Assembly: GCA_002496355.1 (NCBI GenBank)
Contig: DAJP01000111.1
Coordinates: 1 to 5,294, forward strand
Reading direction: 5' to 3'
Source: Euryarchaeota archaeon UBA346
GTDB taxonomy: Archaea > Thermoplasmatota > E2 > DHVEG-1
DNA length: 5,294 nt
Under the pieces are notes generated by a model. That model was not told the DNA's origin, did not search any database, and worked only from the letters and a program-made list of their open reading frames with translations. This document shows, one piece after another, positions 1 through 5,030 of this stretch. Position numbers and translations under genes: made by a program. How positions within the stretch are numbered: position 1 is the first letter of the stretch; every line of letters begins with the position of its first letter.

Positions 1-354
1 ATCTGGAAACATATGCCCGCTGCGGAACCAAAACCATTACTGACGATCAGCATCGTAGGTGGAAAAGGCTTTACCGTGACTGTGAAGAATGTCGGAGATG
101 GTGAAGCAACTGACGTCACCTGTGATATCACCATTGCGGGTGGGTTATTCATAAAACCAAAAGAATTCACAGGGGACCAGGCAACCCTTGGTGTTGGCGC
201 GAACTTCACGGTTGTTGGTGCACCTAAGGGAATCGGTCTTGGCCTGCTCAAACCAATGCCAACGATAACGATCAACGTCAACTGCACACAAGGCGTGAGT
301 GCGACCAAAACAGTCCCAGCAAAGATTTTCTTCTCGAAAGTAACCATACAGTAA
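1..354 (+). CDS. C-terminal part of a probable secreted CARDB-like domain protein (5' end outside window)
   Basis: The reading frame is open from base 1 to the TAA at 352-354. The first ATG is at 13, but it has no convincing ribosome binding site and the frame continues upstream, so this is probably the tail of a longer protein. Numbering from that ATG, residues 16-44 carry a GGKGFTVTVKNVGDGEATDV-type pattern, which resembles CARDB/DUF11-like beta-sandwich domains found as repeats in archaeal exported proteins. The chain is rich in Gly, Thr and Val in alternating beta-strand patterns and has no membrane helix. Two N-x-T sequons (N64, N90) and two cysteines (C37, C91) would suit an extracellular, possibly glycosylated or disulfide-linked domain. 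Role is unknown; adhesion or surface binding would be a guess. If the ATG at 13 were the true start, it would be a 113-residue protein without a signal peptide. The domain assignment is by eye. Confidence 0.65.
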   Translation: MWKHMPAAEPKPLLTISIVGGKGFTVTVKNVGDGEATDVTCDITIAGGLFIKPKEFTGDQATLGVGANFTVVGAPKGIGLGLLKPMPTITINVNCTQGVSATKTVPAKIFFSKVTIQ

Positions 355-360
355 ACCGAG

Positions 361-398
361 AAAAAAATCTCCTCTCTTTTTTTTTTTTAATAAAAAAA
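361..398 (-). terminator. Poly-T transcript end for the four-gene minus-strand operon
   Basis: Seven-A runs at 361-367 and 392-398 read as T7 tracts on the minus strand. The first lies only 11 bases past the stop codon of the last operon gene (410-412). Interleaved with the plus-strand T12, the 50-base gap acts as a compact bidirectional U-tract terminator between convergent genes. No strong hairpin is visible. Confidence 0.5.
377..388 (+). terminator. Poly-T transcript end for the 1-354 gene
   Basis: A run of twelve T on the plus strand lies 23 bases after the stop codon of the upstream gene, preceded by a pyrimidine stretch. Archaeal RNA polymerase terminates at U-tracts without needing a hairpin, so this is a strong candidate termination site. 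Confidence 0.6.
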
Positions 399-409
399 GT
401 TATTGATCG

Positions 410-1210
410 TTACATGATCCGTTCGATCATCTCAAGGACAAAACCGCTATCATCGATCACATACCGGGCAATCCCTATCTTCTTGGCGTAGTTACGCATC
501 TTTTTCACAGAGAGGTACCGCTCGAAGGAGGATCCTTTCTGGATCACATCCAGTTCAAGGACCGCGTCTGCGAGGCCCTCCATTTTCCGTTCGAACAGAT
601 CCCCATGCACACCTTTTGTCATGACGATCAGCAAGGCACCTTTGTTCTTCAGGTTGTTTACTTTGATGGCATAGACCGTCCGAAGGACCTCCTCCTGATC
701 GTACTGGCTTAGGAAGAAATCAAGGGAGTTGATGATGATGATGCGTTTCTCCGGGACGTTTTTTGTCCTATTGGAGAGAATCGCTAAAAAATCCTCACTA
801 GAACTGGCGGTCGATGGCATCGCAGTAGAACCGATTTCGATGAGCTCCTTCAGTTTCATTTTCGATCGTTGTTCGTAGATGCTGACCCGCTTCTGTTCCC
901 CCAGTAAGACATTTGAGTAATATTTCTCGGAGATGTCCACAAAATCTATTTCTGGTGTTGGCCATTTAAACCGATTTATTGTATCAAGTATCTCTTGTTT
1001 TGTTTCTTCAGTAGTGATGTACGTGACACTTCCGCATGATGCAATCTGTTTGACAAGAATCTCTGTGCTACTGCCGGGGCTGCCGAGAAGAACCACGGTG
1101 AATCCACTTGGGATCCCACCCTCTAGTAATCGGTCTAACTTATCAATCCCTGTACGGATAAAACCTTCTTTTTTTTGAACCTGGGTATCGATAAATGCTT
1201 CGCGGGGCAT
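410..1210 (-). CDS. KaiC-like RecA-superfamily protein with degenerate Walker A and Walker B (probable pseudo-ATPase)
   Basis: This 266-residue protein has the single-domain KaiC/RadA-like layout. Residues 20-35 carry the N-terminal motif TGIDKLDRLLEGGIPSG. The P-loop position at 43-50 reads GSPGSSTE, so the Walker A lysine is Thr49 and the following Ser/Thr is Glu50. Walker B at 156-162 reads RIIIINS, with Asn161 where Asp is expected. The strand ending YITTEET (64-70) keeps the adjacent glutamates that are catalytic in KaiC, and the late KaiC-type motif VKKMRN (235-240) is present. Non-canonical P-loops are known among archaeal KaiC-like proteins, so ATP may be bound weakly or not at all. 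The start lies 4 bases after the stop of the preceding gene with no good Shine-Dalgarno, suggesting termination-reinitiation. It is the last gene of the operon. A regulatory or scaffold role for it is inference. Confidence 0.85.
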   Translation of the reverse strand: MPREAFIDTQVQKKEGFIRTGIDKLDRLLEGGIPSGFTVVLLGSPGSSTEILVKQIASCGSVTYITTEETKQEILDTINRFKWPTPEIDFVDISEKYYSNVLLGEQKRVSIYEQRSKMKLKELIEIGSTAMPSTASSSEDFLAILSNRTKNVPEKRIIIINSLDFFLSQYDQEEVLRTVYAIKVNNLKNKGALLIVMTKGVHGDLFERKMEGLADAVLELDVIQKGSSFERYLSVKKMRNYAKKIGIARYVIDDSGFVLEMIERIM

Positions 1211-1214
1211 TCTC

Positions 1215-1781
1215 TCAGTCGCCGTCTTCCTTTTTCAAAAAGGTCAATGCACGGATGACTCGTTCGCGTTCTAGTTTATCTTTGGCTGATGCAATTGTTT
1301 TGAAGATGAACTCAGGGTGGTTTTTGTTTTTCACCTCACTTAACACAAGTTCCCCCTGTGGGAATGCGCTGAGGAACAACCCTCTCATCACGCCGAAATG
1401 AAACAGCGACGCTGCGGATTGCTCCTTTGAGCTGTGCGCGAGCGGGTTTCTGTTCAGAAACGTTGTTACAACATCATGGGACACTTTCGTAAAAGTAAAT
1501 TCCATGCCCAGTGGCCCCCAGACATCCGTTTCGAGTTCCTGAAGCCATTCTTTCATTGTCCAATCCGGTGCTTTTTCCTTGATTCGTTGTGCGAACAAGC
1601 CTCTGCCGAAGGCTTCTCCCATCCGCATGACAGAATCCGGGTTCCCATGACCCTCCTGGAGTGTTTCTACTGCCGCGGTAAACGCATTCTGCTTCCAGTC
1701 GGTGAGCTGTTCTTGCTCAGAGGGAAAATCCTCCCAGGAACTCGGTACATGTTGTTTATTCTTAATCTCAGTTTCGCTCAT
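1215..1781 (-). CDS. Hypothetical soluble protein of the KaiC-like operon (possible sensor/output partner)
   Basis: I do not recognise this 188-residue protein with confidence. It has no signal peptide, no membrane helix and no cysteine. A polar N-terminus (1-30) is followed by a helix-rich part (about 31-85) and a core containing WGPLGMEFTF (88-97), an LNRNPLAHSS segment (109-118) and a hydrophobic helix FHFGVMRGLFLSAF (127-140) leading into a strand, ELVLSEV (144-150). The order small helix bundle, glycine turn, beta hairpin, then a G-x3-G helix before a final strand recalls V4R or methanogen-output-type ligand domains, but the usual cysteines are absent, so this is only a suggestion. It sits third in the operon, 12 bases after the preceding gene and 4 before the next, which supports co-expression with the KaiC-like proteins. 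The coding call is strong because it fills the operon without gaps. Confidence 0.75.
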   Translation of the reverse strand: MSETEIKNKQHVPSSWEDFPSEQEQLTDWKQNAFTAAVETLQEGHGNPDSVMRMGEAFGRGLFAQRIKEKAPDWTMKEWLQELETDVWGPLGMEFTFTKVSHDVVTTFLNRNPLAHSSKEQSAASLFHFGVMRGLFLSAFPQGELVLSEVKNKNHPEFIFKTIASAKDKLERERVIRALTFLKKEDGD

Positions 1782-1793
1782 AATTGCCTGCTC

Positions 1794-2369
1794 TTAATCG
1801 ATAAATGAATCTCGTAACACGATGATCTTGTCGTTAAGTTGGATGAGTTTGCTGGAATCCATTTCCTCCTCGACCAGGATGGAGACCACATGGATGTTCT
1901 CTGACCTGCTTTTGTTCATAACTAGGGACATGAACTCCCGGATGATCTCCGGGTCATTATAGATCATCAAGGCACTCAGGGAGTCGATGACGATGTACTT
2001 ATCCAAGTCACGTTTCATGCCTTTGAAATTATTCAAGGTCTCAAGGATTATTTTTTCAAGCATCACCGGGCTTTCGACATAGATGCAGTTCGAGGTCGCA
2101 TCGGAGATGCCAGCAGCCCGTGAGATACAATCGATGAATCTGATGTTGGTCTGCTTCGTCCCTTCCTTGAATGTCTTGGAAAGATAATCGAAGGTTTTAC
2201 TGACTGTGACGTATGTCCAGGTGGTATGGGTGTTCCTGCACATGGAGTCAAAGATTGCTTCTTGTAAATCCCCATGTCTGTTCTCAGGGACCTGAATACC
2301 AACAGATTGGTTCACTTGGATTGCTGCTGCGATTCGTTCCCTTATGCCTTCAATAACAGCATCTACCAT
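1794..2369 (-). CDS. Short RecA/KaiC-like protein lacking the P-loop (probable pseudo-ATPase)
   Basis: This 191-residue protein aligns by pattern with the core of KaiC-like ATPases but is shorter than the usual 230-260 residues. The N-terminal TGI-LD motif is missing. The strand that should lead into Walker A reads SVGIQVPENRHGDLQEAIF (22-40), with no glycine-rich loop and no GK[ST]. The KaiC catalytic-glutamate position reads YVTVSKTF (53-60) without a Glu pair. Walker B is well preserved as KYIVIDSLSAL (124-134, D129), and the C-terminal strands HVVSILVEEEM (160-170) and KIIVLRD (181-187) keep the fold. This suggests a protein that holds the RecA fold but does not hydrolyse ATP alone. ArlH, the archaellum protein, is also KaiC-like, but no archaellum genes are nearby and ArlH keeps Walker A. 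It is the second gene of the operon, 13 bases after the intact ATPase gene. Confidence 0.8.
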   Translation of the reverse strand: MVDAVIEGIRERIAAAIQVNQSVGIQVPENRHGDLQEAIFDSMCRNTHTTWTYVTVSKTFDYLSKTFKEGTKQTNIRFIDCISRAAGISDATSNCIYVESPVMLEKIILETLNNFKGMKRDLDKYIVIDSLSALMIYNDPEIIREFMSLVMNKSRSENIHVVSILVEEEMDSSKLIQLNDKIIVLRDSFID

Positions 2370-2379
2370 CTTTCTTTCT

Positions 2380-2384
2380 CTCCT
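2380..2384 (-). promoter_or_regulatory. Shine-Dalgarno site overlapping the upstream stop codon
   Basis: On the minus strand the sequence reads TAGGAGAGAAAGAAAGATG. The AGGAG shares bases with the TAG stop of the intact KaiC-like gene and lies 10 bases before the ATG at 2369. This layout implies translational coupling between the first two operon genes. Confidence 0.65.
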
Positions 2385-3141
2385 ATCGTTTCAAGAATGC
2401 TTCAAACTCAGTGGATTTCAGCAAGGGTATTAACTCGATTCCCCGTTGAGCCGAGATATTCAACGCAAACTTCGTACGAGAATGATCTGTTCCTCGCATC
2501 TTTATGACCTGTAAGGTCCGGATGAGGTCTCCTTTCCGGTCCATATCTCCCAGGAAAAGAATCCCATCGGAGATGAACTCCTCGATCTCATATTGTGAGA
2601 ACTTGAATGTCTGAGGTGGGACTTCTGAGGTCAGCATGGTCGTGCATTTCATGACCGCAAGGGATGTCCCGAGTTTGAAGATGAAATCACGGATCATCTC
2701 CCGGGTCTGTAGTCGATAGCACAAAGCGGTGATCGAGTCCATCACGAGACGTTTCACGTCCAGCTCATCAGCGATATCCTTTAGGATATCAAGTAAAGCA
2801 CCCGCATCCTCGACCGTGTATTTCTCTGTGTCTAATCCTAAGCGTTCACTGATGATACGAAGATCGATGATGTTGACCATCCCTGATTCGATGAGTTTTT
2901 TGTCATAGAATGCGAACCCCTCAAGGTTTTTTGTCAGTTTAAACAGAGGCTCAGTGATGGTGAAGAACACACCACGTTCTCCTTTCCTTGCGCCATTAAA
3001 TAAAAACTGCATACAGAGTGTGGTCTTCCCTGACCCGCTACATCCGGTGACGAGGACCGTGCTGCCGAGAGGGATTCCTCCTGACATTTTCATATCTAGT
3101 TCTTCGATGCCGGTGCTACAAACTTCCTTTTTTACTGGCAT
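2383..3141 (-). CDS. KaiC-like RecA-superfamily ATPase with intact Walker motifs
   Basis: This single-domain KaiC/RAD55-type ATPase is about 252 residues, normal for the archaeal family. Numbering from the ATG at 3141, residues 9-24 carry STGIEELDMKMSGGIP. Walker A is GCSGSGKT at 33-40 (K39, T40). The strand FFTITEP (59-65) offers Glu64 at the catalytic position. Walker B is RLVMDS at 131-136 (D135), and the family motif VIKMRGTDH lies at 212-220. It should bind and hydrolyse ATP in the cytoplasm, probably as an oligomer. Its client is unknown. It is the first gene of a four-gene operon and the only one with a complete nucleotide site. An in-frame ATG also exists at 3147, but a GAGGAG site lies 8 bases from the 3141 ATG and only 2 from the 3147 ATG, so 3141 is preferred. 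The stop is TAG. Confidence 0.9.
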   Translation of the reverse strand: MPVKKEVCSTGIEELDMKMSGGIPLGSTVLVTGCSGSGKTTLCMQFLFNGARKGERGVFFTITEPLFKLTKNLEGFAFYDKKLIESGMVNIIDLRIISERLGLDTEKYTVEDAGALLDILKDIADELDVKRLVMDSITALCYRLQTREMIRDFIFKLGTSLAVMKCTTMLTSEVPPQTFKFSQYEIEEFISDGILFLGDMDRKGDLIRTLQVIKMRGTDHSRTKFALNISAQRGIELIPLLKSTEFEAFLKR

Positions 3142-3149
3142 GGCCATAT

Positions 3150-3155
3150 CTCCTC
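3150..3155 (-). promoter_or_regulatory. Shine-Dalgarno GAGGAG that decides the operon start
   Basis: GAGGAG on the minus strand is complementary to the archaeal 16S rRNA 3' end. Its spacing is 8 bases to the ATG at 3141 and 2 bases to the ATG at 3147, which favours the downstream start. Confidence 0.7.
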
Positions 3156-3203
3156 AACCTTCTAGTAATTAGAGTGTATCTTTTCGACATTGATATGCAC
3201 TGG

Positions 3204-3214
3204 TATAATATAAA
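3204..3214. promoter_or_regulatory. Divergent promoter region, TATA-like box usable on both strands
   Basis: The plus strand reads TATAATATAAA and the minus strand TTTATATTATA, both acceptable archaeal TATA boxes. With the usual spacing of about 25 bases to the start site, the minus transcript would begin near 3185 (a leader of about 45 bases carrying the GAGGAG site). The plus transcript would begin near 3235 (a leader of about 75 bases). An AAAC/GTTT inverted pair around TTAAG (3212-3224) overlaps its edge and could be an operator, though it is very short. Start sites are inferred, not observed. Confidence 0.5.
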
Positions 3215-3298
3215 CTTAAGGTTTTATTCCTCATTTTTTTATCACAGCAAACTACTAAAAGAAGAAAATATTCTGCATATCTCATTCGTTGATTCCTC

Positions 3299-3302
3299 GA
3301 GG
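3299..3302 (+). promoter_or_regulatory. Shine-Dalgarno GAGG for the tRNA thiolase
   Basis: GAGG lies 6 bases before the ATG at 3309. It supports that start over the in-frame ATG at 3174, whose extra 45 residues would be unlike the family and would occupy the divergent promoter. Confidence 0.55.
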
Positions 3303-3308
3303 CTTTTC

Positions 3309-4223
3309 ATGACCATACCATGCTTGAAATGTAAGAAACCTGCGATTGTCTTCATCCGGTATAGCGGTGCTCATCTGTGTAAGGCTCATTTCATTGAATA
3401 TGTGGAGCGGCGGGTGAAAAAAGATATCAAAAAACAGGGCCGTACAAACGATGAGACAACATTCGCCGTTGCATTGTCCGGTGGAAAGGACAGTACGGTA
3501 ACATTGCATCTCATGCATCAGATCTTCTCCTCGCATCCACATGTGACGTTGCATGCGATCACGGTCGATGAGGGGATCAAGGGCTATCGTGATAGCAGTC
3601 TGCCGATCGCCCAGAAAAATTGTAAGAACCTCGGGATCGAGCATCATATCATCTCTTTCCGAGAGGCTGTCGGGGTGACGATGGATGAGATCGCCTTGCA
3701 TCACGATGAGCTAGGGGAATGTAGTTACTGCGGGGTGTTCCGCAGGTTCTGTCTGAACAAAAAGTCAAAGGAGCTCGGGGTCGATAAACTGGTGATGGGG
3801 CATAATCTTGATGATATGGCGCAGTCGATCCTGATGAACTTCACGAACGGGGATATGCAGAAGCTTGCTCGTCTTGGTCCTCATTCGAAGATCCAACCTG
3901 GCCTTGTTCCTCGGCTGCTGCCGTTACGACTGATCCCTGAGAAGGAAGTCATGTTGTATGCATTGGTGAAAGGAATTGAGTTTCATAACGCGGAATGTCC
4001 GTACTCACTCCGGGCGTTGCGTGGGTCGTTCCGTGATATCATCGATGCCCTTGAGGAAAACACCCCGGGGACACGACATAGCATCATGAACAGCTATGAA
4101 AGCATCAAGGACCTGTTACTCACACAGTATCCCCCCGTTACATTGAATGTATGCCCCTCGTGTGGTGAGCCGACATCTCAGAAGTTCTGTAAAACCTGTC
4201 TTCTCAAAAAAAGGATTCTATAA
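3309..4223 (+). CDS. ttuA/ncsA: tRNA 2-thiouridine synthetase, TtuA/NcsA (Ctu1) family
   Basis: This is a 304-residue cytoplasmic enzyme that thiolates uridine in tRNA, activating the base by adenylation. Every family landmark is visible. The N-terminal zinc-binding part has C5-x2-C8 and C24-x2-H27. The PP-loop is SGGKDS (57-62). C138-x2-C141 (ECSYCG) and C230 (AECPYS) match the three cysteines that hold the [4Fe-4S] cluster in characterised members. GHNLDD (164-169) follows, and a C-terminal zinc ribbon has C282-x2-C285 and C294-x2-C297. Known members modify either U54 (TtuA) or wobble U34 (Ctu1/NcsA), with sulfur passed from a ubiquitin-like carrier; sequence reading alone does not settle which. 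The start at 3309 is chosen because the family begins just before the first CxxC and because of the GAGG site. It is a single gene, divergent from the KaiC-like operon and convergent with the next gene. Confidence 0.93.
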   Translation: MTIPCLKCKKPAIVFIRYSGAHLCKAHFIEYVERRVKKDIKKQGRTNDETTFAVALSGGKDSTVTLHLMHQIFSSHPHVTLHAITVDEGIKGYRDSSLPIAQKNCKNLGIEHHIISFREAVGVTMDEIALHHDELGECSYCGVFRRFCLNKKSKELGVDKLVMGHNLDDMAQSILMNFTNGDMQKLARLGPHSKIQPGLVPRLLPLRLIPEKEVMLYALVKGIEFHNAECPYSLRALRGSFRDIIDALEENTPGTRHSIMNSYESIKDLLLTQYPPVTLNVCPSCGEPTSQKFCKTCLLKKRIL

Positions 4224-4229
4224 AAAAAA
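4222..4229 (-). terminator. Poly-T end of the FAHD1-like transcript, overlapping the convergent stop codon
   Basis: Eight A on the plus strand read as T8 on the minus strand immediately after the TAA of the FAHD1-like gene (4230-4232). The tract includes the last two bases of the thiolase stop codon. No comparable T-run directly follows the thiolase on the plus strand, so that transcript probably extends into antisense of the neighbour. Confidence 0.5.
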
Positions 4230-4892
4230 TTATTCTCGTTTCACATCTACAGTCAAGGAGCAGAGGCTGCCAAGGTGTGCTTCGAGCCGGTCTCCTTCTT
4301 TTATCTCTCCGACTCCTTCTGGTGTCCCGGTCAGGATCAGGTCCCCTGGTTCCAGGGTCATGATCTCTGAGATAAAAGAGATGATCCGCTCCACTGTGTA
4401 AATCATCTGGCTTGTGTTTGCTTGTTGTGTGACGATCCCGTTGATCTTTAGATTGAGGTCTAGATCCATCGGGTCTGGGACTTTGTTTTTTAACACTGCA
4501 TCGCTGATGGGGGCGAACGTATCAAATCCTTTTGCGATCGCCCAAGGCCATCCGTTCTTTTTTGCCATGGATTGAATGTCTCGGGCGGTGATGTCAAGAG
4601 CGACAAGATACCCCAGTACATGATCCATCGCGTCTTCTACTCTGATGTTCTTCCCTTTCTTCCCCAGGATGATTCCCATCTCGACCTCATGGTGTAGACA
4701 CTGGGATCGTTTCGGGATGATGATCATCCCTTTATTGAAAATAATCGAGCTTGTTGGTTTGAGAAAAAGCAAAGGGTCCTCTGTAACCATGGCGTTCATC
4801 TCTCGTGCATGCTCCTTGTAGGTCCTGGCGAGGCAGATGATTTTTCCGATGGGTACCTGTTGTTCTGAATCCTGAAATCTATAGGTGGTCAT
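4230..4892 (-). CDS. Fumarylacetoacetate hydrolase family protein, FAHD1-like (acylpyruvase / oxaloacetate-acting)
   Basis: This 220-residue metal-dependent enzyme of the FAH superfamily has a complete single-domain length. It resembles FAHD1 throughout. CLARTYKEHAREMN (20-33) supplies the His28/Glu31 pair corresponding to FAHD1 catalytic residues. LFLKP lies at 42-46. HHEVEMG (67-73) with E69 and E71, together with D100 in LDITARD, forms the Mg/Mn site. AKGFDTFAPIS (120-130) provides K121, and LTGTPEGVG (187-195) is the conserved C-terminal loop. FAHD1 hydrolyses acylpyruvates and decarboxylates oxaloacetate; other family members cleave aromatic-degradation products or tautomerise oxaloacetate. 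No aromatic catabolism genes are present, so a housekeeping role in oxaloacetate or acylpyruvate clean-up is more likely. No Shine-Dalgarno precedes the ATG, suggesting a leaderless mRNA. It appears monocistronic. Confidence 0.92.
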   Translation of the reverse strand: MTTYRFQDSEQQVPIGKIICLARTYKEHAREMNAMVTEDPLLFLKPTSSIIFNKGMIIIPKRSQCLHHEVEMGIILGKKGKNIRVEDAMDHVLGYLVALDITARDIQSMAKKNGWPWAIAKGFDTFAPISDAVLKNKVPDPMDLDLNLKINGIVTQQANTSQMIYTVERIISFISEIMTLEPGDLILTGTPEGVGEIKEGDRLEAHLGSLCSLTVDVKRE

Positions 4893-4914
4893 ATGGGGTC
4901 AACATCGTTTCAGG

Positions 4915-4923
4915 TGTTAATAG
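4915..4923 (-). promoter_or_regulatory. Candidate TATA-like box for a leaderless FAHD1-like mRNA
   Basis: The minus strand reads CCTATTAAC, centred about 27 bases before the ATG at 4892. That is the distance expected if transcription starts at or next to the start codon. The box is a weak match; the stronger AT-rich box at 4968-4980 could also serve this strand with a longer leader. Confidence 0.3.
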
Positions 4924-4967
4924 GTTTTTGTGAATTTTTTTTGGTGCGTCCCCTCTTAAACAGGATA

Positions 4968-4980
4968 AGTATTATAATAG
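4968..4980 (+). promoter_or_regulatory. TATA-like box upstream of the small membrane protein gene
   Basis: The stretch AGTATTATAATAG is the most AT-rich box-like element in the 138-base divergent gap. A start site about 25 bases on would lie near 5000 and leave a leader of about 30 bases with a Shine-Dalgarno. Assigned by pattern only. Confidence 0.4.
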
Positions 4981-5017
4981 CAATTCCGTTTATCTTGTGT
5001 GAAGGTCCCATATATCA

Positions 5018-5022
5018 GGGAG
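5018..5022 (+). promoter_or_regulatory. Shine-Dalgarno GGGAG for the small membrane protein
   Basis: GGGAG lies 8 bases before the ATG at 5031. It selects this start over the in-frame ATG at 4893, which would add 46 residues reading through the divergent promoter region. Confidence 0.6.
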
Positions 5023-5030
5023 AGAAACAG

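Noticed and set aside
724..744. GAT trinucleotide repeat
   Set aside because: It is only the codon run for four isoleucines in the Walker B strand of the encoded protein.
933..1808. Open frames on the plus strand at 933-1178, 1195-1401 and 1434-1808
   Set aside because: They lie antisense to well-supported minus-strand operon genes, show no recognisable domain and have no ribosome sites of note.
2383..2385. TAG of the intact ATPase gene as a possible pyrrolysine codon
   Set aside because: Reading through adds only about ten codons before another stop and crosses the next gene's ribosome site; the protein already has its normal family length.
2063..2507. Overlapping open frames at 2063-2302 (minus) and 2274-2507 (plus)
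   Set aside because: Both are shadows of the KaiC-like genes, whose motifs are read clearly in the chosen frames.
410..3141. A circadian clock cluster or an archaellum (ArlH) locus
   Set aside because: KaiC clock proteins are double-domain and need KaiA/KaiB, absent here; no archaellin, ArlI or ArlJ genes are present and two of the three proteins lack a usable P-loop.
3174..3308. In-frame 45-residue N-terminal extension of the tRNA thiolase starting at 3174
   Set aside because: The family starts just before its first CxxC, a GAGG site precedes the ATG at 3309, and the extension would run through the divergent promoter.
3282..3704. Minus-strand open frame opposite the tRNA thiolase
   Set aside because: The plus strand carries the PP-loop and zinc motifs; the opposite frame has biased, unrecognisable composition.
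4893..5030. In-frame 46-residue extension of the small membrane protein starting at 4893
   Set aside because: It abuts the divergent gene's start codon and would cover the promoter region, while the ATG at 5031 has GGGAG at good spacing.
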